Program-made: the position numbers and the translations under genes
In this document: positions 1-8,221 of the stretch, piece after piece
Layout: the number at the start of each line of letters is the position of its first letter
Numbering within the stretch: the stretch's first letter is position 1
Origin: Flavobacterium sp. MDT1-60
Lineage (GTDB): Bacteria > Bacteroidota > Bacteroidia > Flavobacteriales > Flavobacteriaceae
Assembly: GCF_014844035.1 (NCBI RefSeq)
Contig: NZ_CP062159.1
Location: 868,001 to 932,000 of the forward strand
Reading direction: 5' to 3'
Length of the DNA: 64,000 bases
Notes under the pieces: model-generated
Seen by the model: the letters and a program-made list of their open reading frames with translations, nothing else
Told to the model about the DNA's origin: nothing
The model's database searches: none

Positions 1-204
1 ACCATTCAATTTGAAAGTAAATCAAATGATAGAGTTAAAATTTTTGTGCACGATATTTTGGGTAAGAAAGTGTATGAAAATGCTTTTGAAAGTGTATCAA
101 ATTTCAATCAGAACATTCAATTGCAAAATGTTTCTGCCGGAATCTATTTGGTAACAGTTATTGACGGAGAAAGAAGAACAATTAAGAAAATTGTAGTTAA
201 TTAA
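1..204 (+). CDS. C-terminal end of a T9SS type A sorting-domain protein (partial)
   Basis: The reading frame is open from the first base and stops with TAA at 202-204, giving 67 residues. The visible part reads like the por secretion tail: a beta-strand with VKIFVHDILGKKVYE, then SAGIYLVTVIDGERRTIKKI and a terminal VVN. This tail is the signal that sends proteins through the type IX secretion system to the cell surface of Bacteroidetes. The functional part of the protein lies outside the window, so its activity cannot be named. A long inverted repeat follows the stop. Confidence 0.8.
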   Translation, partial: TIQFESKSNDRVKIFVHDILGKKVYENAFESVSNFNQNIQLQNVSAGIYLVTVIDGERRTIKKIVVN

Positions 205-205
205 A

Positions 206-298
206 TTCCAATAAAAAAATTCCAAATTCCAAGTTTTGTCTTTTGAAACTAATTTATTTTAAGACAAAGATTTGGAATTTGGAATTTTTTTATTGGAG
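206..298. terminator. Long palindrome between convergent genes, probable bidirectional terminator
   Basis: Two 27-base arms (206-232 and 272-298) are complementary at 26 of 27 positions, the last being a G-U pair. The loop is 39 bases. The arms carry TTCCAAATTCCAA next to A/T tracts, so either transcript would form a hairpin with a U-run. It fills the gap between the 3' ends of the upstream gene and comF. The same core recurs at 6925-6997. Confidence 0.7.
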
Positions 299-306
299 TT
301 TTAATT

Positions 307-990
307 TTAAGAGTTTGCCATCGCCATACAAACAATACTAATTTTTGCTCCGGGAATTTTTAGCAAAGCACGTGAACAGGCTTCAAGCGTGGCTCCGGTT
401 GTCAGTACATCATCAACAATAAGAAAATGTTTGTTTTTGTTTTCTTCATAAAGATGTACATCAAATATATTTCCGATGTTTTCAGATCTTCCTAGTAAAT
501 TCTTTTTAGATTGTGTTTTGGAGTATTTTTTTCGATATAAAACAGCATCATCAAAATCAATATTCAGACCTTCGGCTAAAGCTTTGCCAAAAGTGGTTAC
601 CTGATTATAGCCACGTTCCCTGAATTTTCTTTTATGTAGCGGAACCGGAATCACAATATCAAAAGGAATTTCTAAATTCAATTCTTTTAAATCTTCCACA
701 TACCAATTTCCCAAAACAAAACCAATTTCTTCACGACCCTTGTATTTTAGATTGTGAATGAGTTCCTGAACCATTCCTTTTTTGTTGAAATATAAAAATG
801 CAGAAGCATGTTGAATCTCAATTTTGCCATAAAATTTCTTTACAGCTTCATTTTTAGTGTCCAAATAATATTGAGTAAGAGGCATTTCATGGCGACAATG
901 CGTACAAATCACAGCTTCATTCGACATTAAAAGTGTATGACATGCGGCACAAACTTTAGGGAAAAACAGGTTAATAAGGTAATTAAACAC
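307..990 (-). CDS. comF: ComF family protein (phosphoribosyltransferase-like)
   Basis: This 227-residue protein has the two-part ComF layout. The N-terminus carries two CxxC pairs (CAAC near residue 15 and CTHC near 29) that would form a zinc finger. The C-terminal half is a type I phosphoribosyltransferase fold with the PRPP-binding signature VDDVLTTGAT near residue 193. In naturally competent bacteria ComF takes part in DNA uptake, but many non-competent species have it and its reaction is not established. The start is GTG at 988-990, followed by FNYLINLFFP as expected for the family. It is divergent from glyS, and a minus-strand -7 box (TATTTTTG, 1011-1018) lies just upstream. The family call is secure, the function is not. 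Confidence 0.88.
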   Translation of the reverse strand: MFNYLINLFFPKVCAACHTLLMSNEAVICTHCRHEMPLTQYYLDTKNEAVKKFYGKIEIQHASAFLYFNKKGMVQELIHNLKYKGREEIGFVLGNWYVEDLKELNLEIPFDIVIPVPLHKRKFRERGYNQVTTFGKALAEGLNIDFDDAVLYRKKYSKTQSKKNLLGRSENIGNIFDVHLYEENKNKHFLIVDDVLTTGATLEACSRALLKIPGAKISIVCMAMANS

Positions 991-1010
991 AAATAGAAAG
1001 AATTTAGTTA

Positions 1011-1018
1011 CAAAAATA
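1011..1018 (-). promoter_or_regulatory. Probable comF promoter -7 box
   Basis: Read on the minus strand this is TATTTTTG, an exact match to the Bacteroidetes -7 consensus TAnnTTTG, about 20 bases before the GTG of comF. No convincing TTG -33 element is visible. Confidence 0.45.
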
Positions 1019-1073
1019 TAAAAATCAGATAATCAATCTTTATATTTTTTCTTTTTTTTAAATGTACTTTTTA

Positions 1074-1081
1074 TATTTTTG
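1074..1081 (+). promoter_or_regulatory. Probable glyS promoter -7 box
   Basis: TATTTTTG matches TAnnTTTG and lies only 7 bases before the ATG at 1089. A start point about 4-7 bases after the box would give a leaderless or nearly leaderless mRNA. It also argues that the upstream in-frame ATG at 1062 is not the real start. Confidence 0.5.
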
Positions 1082-1088
1082 CACCACT

Positions 1089-2627
1089 ATGGCAAAACAA
1101 GAAGATATATTTAAGAATGTGGTTTCGCACGCAAAAGAGTACGGATTTATTTTTCCGTCAAGCGAAGTATACGATGGATTGAGTGCAGTGTATGATTATG
1201 CACAAAATGGTGTCGAGTTAAAAAAGAATATCCGTGAATATTGGTGGAAATCAATGGTTCAGATGAATGATAATATTGTTGGTTTAGATGCTGCAATATT
1301 AATGCATCCAACTACCTGGAAAGCTTCAGGCCACGTTGATGCTTTCAATGATCCGTTAATTGATAATAAAGATTCGAAGAAAAGATATAGAGCTGACGTT
1401 TTAGTTGAAGATTTCGCTGAAAAGATCAATCAAAAAGCTCAAAAAGAAATTGAAAAAGCAAGAGCTCGTTTTGGTGATGCTTTTAATGAAGAAGAATTTG
1501 TTACCACAAATGCCCGCGTTGTAGAATATCTTTCTAAATACAAAGAAATTTTATCAAGGTTGGCAAAAGGTATGACTGATAATCTTCAGGATGTAAAAGC
1601 GTTAATCGAAGAATTAGAAATTGCTGATCCTGAAACTGGTTCAAGAAACTGGACAGACGTAAAGCAATTCAACTTAATGTTCGGAACTAAACTTGGAGCT
1701 TCTGCAGATTCTGCAATGGATTTATATTTGCGTCCGGAAACGGCTCAGGGTATTTTTGTGAACTTCCTGAATGTACAGAAATCAGGTCGTATGAAAGTTC
1801 CTTTTGGAATCGCTCAAACCGGTAAAGCTTTTAGAAATGAAATCGTTGCAAGACAATTCATTTTCCGTATGCGTGAATTCGAACAAATGGAAATGCAGTT
1901 TTTTGTGCGTCCTGGTGAAGAAATGCAATGGTATCACCACTGGAAAGAAACCCGTTTAAAATGGCACTTATCTTTAGGACTAGGAAAAGAAAATTACCGT
2001 TTTCATGATCATGAGAAATTAGCGCATTATGCAAATGCTGCTGCAGATATTGAATTCAACTTCCCATTCGGTTTCAAAGAATTAGAAGGAATTCACTCTC
2101 GTACAGATTTTGACTTAAAAGCACACGAACAATACTCTGGCAGAAAGCTACAATATTTTGATCCGGAACTGAATGAAAATTATGTTCCGTATGTTGTAGA
2201 GACCTCTGTAGGATTGGATCGTATGTTTTTAGCTGTTTTTGCAACATCGTTGCAAGAAGAGGTTTTAGAAGATGGTTCAACAAGAACAGTCTTAAAATTA
2301 CCATCAGTTTTAGCACCAACAAAAGTGGCTATTTTACCTTTAGTTAAGAAAGATGGACTGCCGGATATCGCTAAAAAAATCATCGATGATTTAAAATGGG
2401 ATTTCAATGTGGCTTATGATGAAAAAGATGCTGTTGGACGTCGTTACAGAAGACAAGACGCTCTTGGAACTCCATTTTGTGTTACAGTAGACCATCAAAC
2501 TATTGAAGATGAAACGGTAACCATTCGTCATAGAGATACAATGAAACAAGATCGTGTAAAAATCTCTGAATTAAGAGCTATTATTGAAAACGAAGTTTCA
2601 ATGAAAAACTGGTTGATGAAAATGTAA
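1089..2627 (+). CDS. glyS: Glycine--tRNA ligase (single-chain, dimeric type)
   Basis: This class II aminoacyl-tRNA synthetase of 512 residues charges tRNA-Gly using glycine and ATP in the cytoplasm. Visible signatures are the N-terminal block VVSHAKEYGFIFPSSEVYDG, the motif RPETAQGIF in the catalytic core, motif 2 RNEIVARQFIFRMREFEQME, and a C-terminal anticodon-binding domain starting near APTKVAILPLV. This is the alpha2 form used by Bacteroidetes, Gram-positives and eukaryotes, not the alpha2beta2 form of E. coli. An in-frame ATG at 1062 would add nine residues (YFLYFCTTM), but it overlaps the promoter-like region, so the start at 1089 (MAKQED) is chosen. It is monocistronic, with a terminator at 2651. 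Confidence 0.97.
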   Translation: MAKQEDIFKNVVSHAKEYGFIFPSSEVYDGLSAVYDYAQNGVELKKNIREYWWKSMVQMNDNIVGLDAAILMHPTTWKASGHVDAFNDPLIDNKDSKKRYRADVLVEDFAEKINQKAQKEIEKARARFGDAFNEEEFVTTNARVVEYLSKYKEILSRLAKGMTDNLQDVKALIEELEIADPETGSRNWTDVKQFNLMFGTKLGASADSAMDLYLRPETAQGIFVNFLNVQKSGRMKVPFGIAQTGKAFRNEIVARQFIFRMREFEQMEMQFFVRPGEEMQWYHHWKETRLKWHLSLGLGKENYRFHDHEKLAHYANAAADIEFNFPFGFKELEGIHSRTDFDLKAHEQYSGRKLQYFDPELNENYVPYVVETSVGLDRMFLAVFATSLQEEVLEDGSTRTVLKLPSVLAPTKVAILPLVKKDGLPDIAKKIIDDLKWDFNVAYDEKDAVGRRYRRQDALGTPFCVTVDHQTIEDETVTIRHRDTMKQDRVKISELRAIIENEVSMKNWLMKM

Positions 2628-2650
2628 TTTTTCTCATTTAACACGATATA

Positions 2651-2687
2651 AATCCCAAATTCCTTAGATGGAGTTTGGGATTTTTTT
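2651..2687 (+). terminator. Rho-independent terminator of glyS
   Basis: AATCCCAAA (2651-2659) pairs with TTTGGGATT (2674-2682), and a T-run follows at 2681-2687. It lies 24 bases after the glyS stop. Confidence 0.8.
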
Positions 2688-2700
2688 ACTTTTGAGAAGT

Positions 2701-2791
2701 GCATTTCATCGAACTTTTTTGCATTTCATCGTTATGTATTAACATTTAACCGTAATGTGTTAACAATGAAATGTTTATAGGGTTGAAATGC
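2701..2791 (+). promoter_or_regulatory. Repeat-rich upstream region of the LytTR gene (possible operator)
   Basis: GCATTTCATCG occurs twice as a direct repeat (2701-2711 and 2721-2731), start to start 20 bases. Inverted partial copies follow at about 2766-2771 (GAAATG) and 2785-2791 (GAAATGC). Between them is an imperfect palindrome built on TTAACATT and AATGTGTTAA. LytTR-domain proteins typically bind pairs of direct repeats about two helical turns apart, so this could be an autoregulatory site. Confidence 0.4.
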
Positions 2792-2801
2792 GTAAATTTA
2801 A

Positions 2802-3638
2802 TTGACCCATAAAAACATAAATTTAAACTTGAAAAGGTATTCGTATATTATTATAGATGATGATGCTGAAAGTATTTTGAGAACCAAAACAATTGCAGAA
2901 GGTTTTTCGGAATTAACTTTTGTGGCATCGGCAACGAATTATCAAAATGGGTTACATTTAGTTTTAGAATATAAACCTTCTTTAGTTTTTTTAGAAATTG
3001 ATCCAAAAGATTCATCCAGCAATTTATCCCTTGCGTTCATCAGCGAATTGTACCGATATTTAACTGTGATCCCTAAAATTATAATCAACACAACAAAAAA
3101 AGAGCTGGCTTTTGAGGCCATTCAATATGGTGTTTTTGATTATTTATTGAAACCTCTGTTGGCTATCGATTTACTCAAGACGGTTTTGAAAATCGAAAAG
3201 GGTATTTTGGAGCCTGTAACCAAAGAAAATAGAAATGAAGTTGCCTCAGTTGTTGTTCCGCAAACGAAACGGGTACAAGAGCTGGAAAAGCCTTTAATTA
3301 TTTGTATTAAATCATACGGTGATTATCGTTATCTGAATGCGGCTGACATCGCGTATTTTCAGGCTGATAATAATTCGACAGATATTTATCTTAATTCCGG
3401 TGAAATGGTAACCGCTTTTAAAACATTAAAGCATTTTGAGAGTATTTTATCTCATCCATTTATTCGAATTCATAACAGTTATATCATTAATCAAAATTAC
3501 ATTGCAAGAATTCATAACGGAAACTCAGTTTGTTACATAAAAAATTCTCCCAAGAAGATTCCATTTTCTAAAACCTATAAATCAAATGTCGATATAATTA
3601 TCGTAAATTTTGCTGTAGGAAACTACTTAGAAGTCTAA
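2802..3638 (+). CDS. LytTR-family regulator with an atypical (Glu) receiver domain
   Basis: This 278-residue protein has an N-terminal receiver domain (about 14-130) and a C-terminal LytTR DNA-binding domain (about 164-268, with SYGDYRYLNAADIAYFQADN and HPFIRIHNSYIINQNYI). The receiver keeps the acidic pocket (Asp19-21), the switch threonines (97-98) and the conserved Lys in DYLLKP (117). However, the phosphoacceptor position in LVFLEID is Glu65 instead of Asp. Glu often mimics phospho-Asp, so the protein may be constitutively active or respond to another signal. No histidine kinase is adjacent in the same operon; the nearest is at 4172. No ATG is available. TTG at 2802 is used, with TTG at 2829 as an alternative. 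Confidence 0.85.
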   Translation: MTHKNINLNLKRYSYIIIDDDAESILRTKTIAEGFSELTFVASATNYQNGLHLVLEYKPSLVFLEIDPKDSSSNLSLAFISELYRYLTVIPKIIINTTKKELAFEAIQYGVFDYLLKPLLAIDLLKTVLKIEKGILEPVTKENRNEVASVVVPQTKRVQELEKPLIICIKSYGDYRYLNAADIAYFQADNNSTDIYLNSGEMVTAFKTLKHFESILSHPFIRIHNSYIINQNYIARIHNGNSVCYIKNSPKKIPFSKTYKSNVDIIIVNFAVGNYLEV

Positions 3639-3811
3639 AAACTAGACATTTACATTGAATTAACGCTCATTGACTATCATTTGGGCACGTTCTACCATAA
3701 ACTACATTTTTCATATACTTTTTTTTTGATTCCGTACTTAGTTTTACATCATTGATTCTGCCCAAAAGAATCAACTCCAAAAACAAACAATCAATAAAAT
3801 ACCTTAAGATT

Positions 3812-4075
3812 ATGAAAAAGACAGCTTTAACATTAGGATTATTTTCTTTAATAATGGTAGCAACTTCATTTGCTAACCCAGTAGTAACTAATTCATCAGA
3901 TTCAAAAAATACTGCTATGATTATTGATATAGATTTAGGAGGACAATCAGGTAGAGATGGAACCAGAAAGCTTGATGTTTACAATTCATCTAATCAATTA
4001 AATGCTGCTTCAAGCCAGTTAAACAGCTTTTCTTCTGATAGTCAGGCTGTAAGATCTACAATAAAAGTCGACTAA
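3812..4075 (+). CDS. Small secreted protein of unknown function
   Basis: An 87-residue protein that starts MKKTALTLGLFSLIMVATSFA, a clear Sec signal peptide with a likely cut after SFA. The mature part is about 65 residues, hydrophilic and Ser/Asn/Gln-rich, with no cysteines and no motif I recognise. An upstream in-frame ATG at 3752 would put charged residues ahead of the signal peptide, so 3812 is chosen. It lies between a LytTR regulator and a membrane-bound histidine kinase, so it could be a target or a signal of one of them; that is only inference from position. A terminator follows at 4094. Confidence 0.65.
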   Translation: MKKTALTLGLFSLIMVATSFANPVVTNSSDSKNTAMIIDIDLGGQSGRDGTRKLDVYNSSNQLNAASSQLNSFSSDSQAVRSTIKVD

Positions 4076-4093
4076 AAAGGCATAAGTAAATAT

Positions 4094-4129
4094 AAAAAAA
4101 GGTTGTCAGTTTTTGGCAACCTTTTTTTA
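4094..4129 (+). terminator. Rho-independent terminator after the small secreted protein
   Basis: GGTTG (4101-4105) pairs with CAACC (4117-4121), flanked by A7 on the left and T7 on the right that extend the stem. It lies 19 bases after the stop codon. Confidence 0.8.
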
Positions 4130-4171
4130 TGTTTATAGTTTTAGTATTTTTGATGAAAATCAAAACATACA

Positions 4172-6235
4172 TTGAAAAAACATTCTCAGATATTATTGTT
4201 TTTATTTCTTATTCTTTTTGGTTGCACAACCAAAAAGAAAGAAAATAAAGATGTAAGTTTAAATCCTTCAGACGATAGTCTAGCTATTTATTTTTCGTTA
4301 GCAAACGATATAAATCTGCCTTTTCAATACAAGCAAAAATATAATCAAAAGGCATTTGAGATTGTAAAGGATCAAAAAGATGACTCCCTTAAAAAAGTAA
4401 ATCTCTTTAAAATTGCCAATCGTTATTACAATATGAGTGATTGGAAATCATATCAGAAGATAGCGATATTGGTTTTGGAAAAATCTATAGATAGTAAAGA
4501 TTCTATAAATATGGGGAAAGCTTATATTTATCTGGGAGATTATTATTCATCACAAAGAATTTCAGATAGTGCTTTTTTGAATTATTTCAAAGCAGAAAAA
4601 ATATATCTTGGAATTAATGATGATTTTAATTTAATTAAAACTTTTTTAGCAAAAGCAGATTTGCAGTTAAGTGAAGGCGACTTTTTTGAAAGTGAAATAA
4701 CCATTTTTAAAGCACTTAAAATTTTAAAACAGAAGAAAAATGTGAATAACGATCTTTATGATTGTTATAATTTGTTGGGGATACTGTACAATGAACGTGA
4801 AGAATACGATAAAGCATTGGAGTATCATAATAAAGCATTACTTACGCTGGAAGATAAATCAATTCCGTCAGAGCTTCAGTCAAAAGCAACGTCACTAAAT
4901 AACATTGGATTCGTTTATTTAAGAATGAATAATTTTAATAAAGCAAAATTCTATTTTCAGAAAGGCCTGAAGGAGAAGGATTTATTTAATGGAAAGACAA
5001 GTTTATATGCCATGCTTTTAGATAATTTGGCGTACGCTAAATTTAAATCTCAAAACTTTACTGATTTGCCTGGGCAATTTTATGATGCACTTAGAATAAG
5101 GGACAGTTTAAAACTGGAATCTGGAATTATATTAAATAAGATTCATTTGTCTGAATATTATGCGTTTACAAAAGATACTTTTAAAGCCATTCAATTTTCG
5201 AAACAGGCATTAATTTTATCCAGACATTCAAATAAATTAAGAAATACATTAGACGCACTGAAACAAATTGCAGTTGTTGATCCGGGAAATGCCTCAGTTT
5301 ATTCAAGAGAATATATTCGATTGAATGAAAAAATGGTAAAATCAGAACGAAATATGGGGGAGAAATTTTCCCGTATCCAGTATGAAACCAACGAAATAAA
5401 AGATCAAAATTCAAACTTACAGGAAAAAAACAGAGCTTTAGTATATGTTTTTAGTATTTGTACGCTGATAGGTTTGTTTTTTTATGTTTATAAAACACAA
5501 CAGGCAAAAAATAGGGAATTACTTTTTAAGCAACAACAGCAAATTGCAAACGAAGATATTTATAATTTGATGATATCTCAGCAAAATGATATTGAGCTAA
5601 CCCGAATTAAAGAAAAAAAGAAAGTTGCTCAGGAACTCCATGATGGTGTTTTGGGCAGAATGTTTGGTATAAGAATTAGTCTGGATGGTTTAGATAAGAT
5701 CGATGAGCCAGATGCAGCTCAAAAAAGAAAAAAATACTTAACAGAACTAAAACACATTGAAGAGGACATCCGTGAAATTTCGCATGATTTAAATAGGGAA
5801 AAATCAGAATTAATTAATAATTTTATCGCTATTTTAAACAAATTGTTTGAAAAACAACAAAACACGTACGATTCTAAATTAATCACCTCTTTTGATTCTC
5901 ATATTAAATGGGAGTTAGTAAGTAATATTGTTAAGATTAACTTATATAGAATTATTCAGGAGGCACTTCAAAACTGCAATAAATATGCGGATGCTGATAC
6001 AATTACGACAGAATTTAAAAGTGAAATTGATTATTTGGTTTTATCGATTTCAGATGACGGAAATGGTTTTAATACCAAAAGAACGAAAAACGGAATAGGG
6101 TTACATAATATCCAATACCGCGCAAAAGAGTGTAAGGGGACAGTTACTATAAAATCTTCCAAGGGAGAAGGAACCGTTCTCATAATTAAAGTCCCAATCG
6201 ATCAAAAAATAAACCTGCAAAAGAATGACACTTAA
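4172..6235 (+). CDS. TPR-containing sensor histidine kinase (HPK7 / HisKA_3 type)
   Basis: A 687-residue membrane sensor. It begins with a lipoprotein-like signal (LFLILFGC, Cys18), followed by a TPR-rich sensory region (about 50-350). A short coiled-coil stretch precedes one transmembrane segment (about 423-440, VYVFSICTLIGLFFYVY). The cytoplasmic part has the H-box ELHDG with His490, then an HATPase domain with an N-box at EALQNCNKYA (about 597-606), DDGNGF (628-633) and GIGLHNI (641-647). It should autophosphorylate and pass phosphate to the regulator that overlaps its 3' end by 11 bases. The start is TTG at 4172; the nearby ATG at 4153 is out of frame. Confidence 0.9.
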   Translation: MKKHSQILLFLFLILFGCTTKKKENKDVSLNPSDDSLAIYFSLANDINLPFQYKQKYNQKAFEIVKDQKDDSLKKVNLFKIANRYYNMSDWKSYQKIAILVLEKSIDSKDSINMGKAYIYLGDYYSSQRISDSAFLNYFKAEKIYLGINDDFNLIKTFLAKADLQLSEGDFFESEITIFKALKILKQKKNVNNDLYDCYNLLGILYNEREEYDKALEYHNKALLTLEDKSIPSELQSKATSLNNIGFVYLRMNNFNKAKFYFQKGLKEKDLFNGKTSLYAMLLDNLAYAKFKSQNFTDLPGQFYDALRIRDSLKLESGIILNKIHLSEYYAFTKDTFKAIQFSKQALILSRHSNKLRNTLDALKQIAVVDPGNASVYSREYIRLNEKMVKSERNMGEKFSRIQYETNEIKDQNSNLQEKNRALVYVFSICTLIGLFFYVYKTQQAKNRELLFKQQQQIANEDIYNLMISQQNDIELTRIKEKKKVAQELHDGVLGRMFGIRISLDGLDKIDEPDAAQKRKKYLTELKHIEEDIREISHDLNREKSELINNFIAILNKLFEKQQNTYDSKLITSFDSHIKWELVSNIVKINLYRIIQEALQNCNKYADADTITTEFKSEIDYLVLSISDDGNGFNTKRTKNGIGLHNIQYRAKECKGTVTIKSSKGEGTVLIIKVPIDQKINLQKNDT

Positions 6236-6920
6236 CCTAACTCCGATTCCGCCTTTAATCAGCCGAAATATCTTAATTGTAGATGATCATCCTTTTATAA
6301 TTGAGGGATATAAAAATGCGATTACACGTTATAATCCTAAGGAATATGATTTTAATATTTTGCAGGCCCACGATTGCAGATCGGCTTATGATTTAATTGA
6401 AGACGAGGCTACTCCAAATTTTGATGTGGCTTTTTTAGATATAAGTATGCCGGCCTATGAGGAGAAGGAAATTTTTTCAGGCGAAGATTTGGCTAAATTG
6501 CTCCTGAAAAAAATGCCTCATTGTAAGATCATTTTGCTGACAATGTATACGGAATTGCTAAAAATAAAAACAATTATAAGAACCATAAATCCAAATGGTT
6601 TGATAATTAAAAATGACCTTACTTTTGACGAGTTGCTTTTTGCCTTTGATAAAGTCATGAAAAATGATAAATATTACAGCCAGTCTGTAGTAAAAATGGT
6701 GAATCAGTCCGCACATAATTCAATTGAAATTGATGAGTTCGATAAACAGATTCTCTTTCATCTTTCAAAACAAACTCCGATTGACCAAATGCCGCAATAT
6801 ATTCCGATTTCTTTGAATGCGATTGAAAAGCGAAAAGTCAATTTAAAAGAATTGCTTAAAATAAAATCGGGTTCAGACGAAGAACTACTTAAAGAGGCTA
6901 AAAGTAAAGGGCTTTTTTAA
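6225..6920 (+). CDS. Response regulator, partner of the overlapping histidine kinase
   Basis: A 231-residue protein with a standard receiver: acidic pair Asp20-Asp21 in ILIVDDHP, phosphoacceptor Asp72 in VAFLDISMP, the switch Thr in LLTMYT and a Lys in LIIKND. The C-terminal ~65 residues (from EIDEFDKQILFHLSKQ) look like a diverged NarL/LuxR-type helix-turn-helix, with PISLNAIEKRKVNLKELL at the recognition helix. It overlaps the kinase gene by 11 bases, so translation is probably coupled and the two form one signalling pair. The target genes are not evident. The following palindrome (6925-6997) is the probable terminator. Confidence 0.87.
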   Translation: MTLNLTPIPPLISRNILIVDDHPFIIEGYKNAITRYNPKEYDFNILQAHDCRSAYDLIEDEATPNFDVAFLDISMPAYEEKEIFSGEDLAKLLLKKMPHCKIILLTMYTELLKIKTIIRTINPNGLIIKNDLTFDELLFAFDKVMKNDKYYSQSVVKMVNQSAHNSIEIDEFDKQILFHLSKQTPIDQMPQYIPISLNAIEKRKVNLKELLKIKSGSDEELLKEAKSKGLF

Positions 6921-6924
6921 TAAT

Positions 6925-6997
6925 GAAATTCCAAATAAAAAATTCCAAATTCCAATGCTAGTCATGTTGGAATTTGGAATTTTTTATTTGGAATTTC
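6925..6997. terminator. Perfect 31-bp inverted repeat, probable bidirectional terminator
   Basis: The arms at 6925-6955 and 6967-6997 are perfectly complementary over 31 bases, with an 11-base loop. It fills the gap between the convergent response regulator and thiL. The inner part of each arm, TTCCAAATTCCAA and its complement, is the same as in the palindrome at 206-298. Confidence 0.75.
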
Positions 6998-7004
6998 TTA
7001 AAAG

Positions 7005-8051
7005 TTATTCACTCAATGCATCCCAACCTCTTGCTTTTAAAGCGATTTTGGTATTGGCACGTGTCACTAAATGAATTCCTTCGCTTTCATCGGCCATATG
7101 ACCAATAATCGAAAAGTTTGGATTTCCTTTTATTTTGTCGAAGTCGTTAATGTCAATTGTAAATAACAGTTCGTAATCTTCTCCGCCGTTAATGGCAACT
7201 GTTGTACTATCAATATTGAATTCTTCACAAGTTGAAATAAACTGAGGATCCAACGGTAATTTATCTTCATATAAATTACAACCCACTTTTGATTGCTTAC
7301 ACAAATGAATGATTTCTGATGATAATCCGTCAGAAATATCGATCATCGAAGTTGGTTTTATTTCAAGAGCGTGTAATAAGGTGCGGACATCTTTTCGTGC
7401 TTCGGGTTTTAACTGGCGTTCGATTAAATAACTGTACATGTCTAAGTCAGGCTGACTGTTTGGGTTGACCTGAAAAACCTGTTTTTCGCGTTCTAAAACC
7501 TGTAATCCCATATAAGCAGCCCCAATATCGCCGGTTACAACAAGTAAATCGGTTTGTTTTGCACCATTTCTGTAAACGATCTCTTCTTCATTGGCTTCAC
7601 CAATTGCAGTTATGCTAATAATCAATCCTTTTTGCGATGAGGTTGTGTCGCCACCAATAACATCAACTTTATATTCTTTTGCAGCATGTGTAATGCCTTC
7701 AAAAAGTTCTTCCAGGGCTTCTAGTGGAAAACGGTTAGAAACTGCCACAGAAACCGTAATTTGAGTTGGTTTGGCATTCATGGCACAAATATCAGAGAGA
7801 TTTACAACTACTGATTTGTATCCTAAGTGTTTTAATGGCATGTAAGCCAAATCAAAATGAACACCTTCAATCAATAAATCGGTAGAAACCACTACTTTTT
7901 TATCCTTAAAATCAAGAACAGCAGCATCATCGCCAATACTTTTTAAAGTAGACTCCTGAGTAACATCAAAATTTTTGGTTAAATGTTCTATTAAACCAAA
8001 TTCGCCTAATTGCGCTATACTGGTACGTTGTGGGTTTTTATCTTCAATCAT
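7005..8051 (-). CDS. thiL: Thiamine-monophosphate kinase
   Basis: A 348-residue enzyme that phosphorylates thiamine monophosphate with ATP to thiamine diphosphate, the last step of cofactor biosynthesis. The N-terminal IGDDAAVLD (about 41-49), the STDLLIEGVHFD block and the later GGDTTSS, TGDIGAAYMGL and DISDGLSSEI motifs are typical of ThiL in the PurM/ThiL ATP-binding superfamily. The length matches the family. The ATG at 8049-8051 is preceded by a minus-strand TACCTTTG box. No other thiamine genes are nearby. Confidence 0.96.
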   Translation of the reverse strand: MIEDKNPQRTSIAQLGEFGLIEHLTKNFDVTQESTLKSIGDDAAVLDFKDKKVVVSTDLLIEGVHFDLAYMPLKHLGYKSVVVNLSDICAMNAKPTQITVSVAVSNRFPLEALEELFEGITHAAKEYKVDVIGGDTTSSQKGLIISITAIGEANEEEIVYRNGAKQTDLLVVTGDIGAAYMGLQVLEREKQVFQVNPNSQPDLDMYSYLIERQLKPEARKDVRTLLHALEIKPTSMIDISDGLSSEIIHLCKQSKVGCNLYEDKLPLDPQFISTCEEFNIDSTTVAINGGEDYELLFTIDINDFDKIKGNPNFSIIGHMADESEGIHLVTRANTKIALKARGWDALSE

Positions 8052-8091
8052 TTTGTCTGTTTATTGCTTTTTTGGTTTTTTACCAAGGTTG

Positions 8092-8099
8092 CAAAGGTA
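8092..8099 (-). promoter_or_regulatory. Probable thiL promoter -7 box
   Basis: TACCTTTG on the minus strand is an exact TAnnTTTG match, 41 bases before the thiL ATG. A start here places the GC-rich element at 8249-8367 outside the thiL leader. Confidence 0.55.
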
Positions 8100-8160
8100 C
8101 GAAGTTGATGATTTAATAACTATAAATAAAATAAGAAACGAAATTGTGATTTATTTAAAA

Positions 8161-8190
8161 TTGAATAAAGAGGTTAGTGAAACTAATTTG
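8161..8190 (+). promoter_or_regulatory. Possible plus-strand promoter ahead of the GC-rich element
   Basis: TTG at 8161-8163 and TAATTTG at 8184-8190 are 20 bases apart, close to the Bacteroidetes TTG-N19-TAnnTTTG promoter, although the -7 box is one base short. It would drive transcription into the structured element at 8249. Confidence 0.3.
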
Positions 8191-8221
8191 CCTTGGTGAA
8201 TATTATTGAAAAACACAACTA

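Noticed and set aside
7975..8199. 74-codon plus-strand ORF upstream of thiL
   Set aside because: Overlaps the start of thiL antisense and its promoter, with no recognisable protein features.
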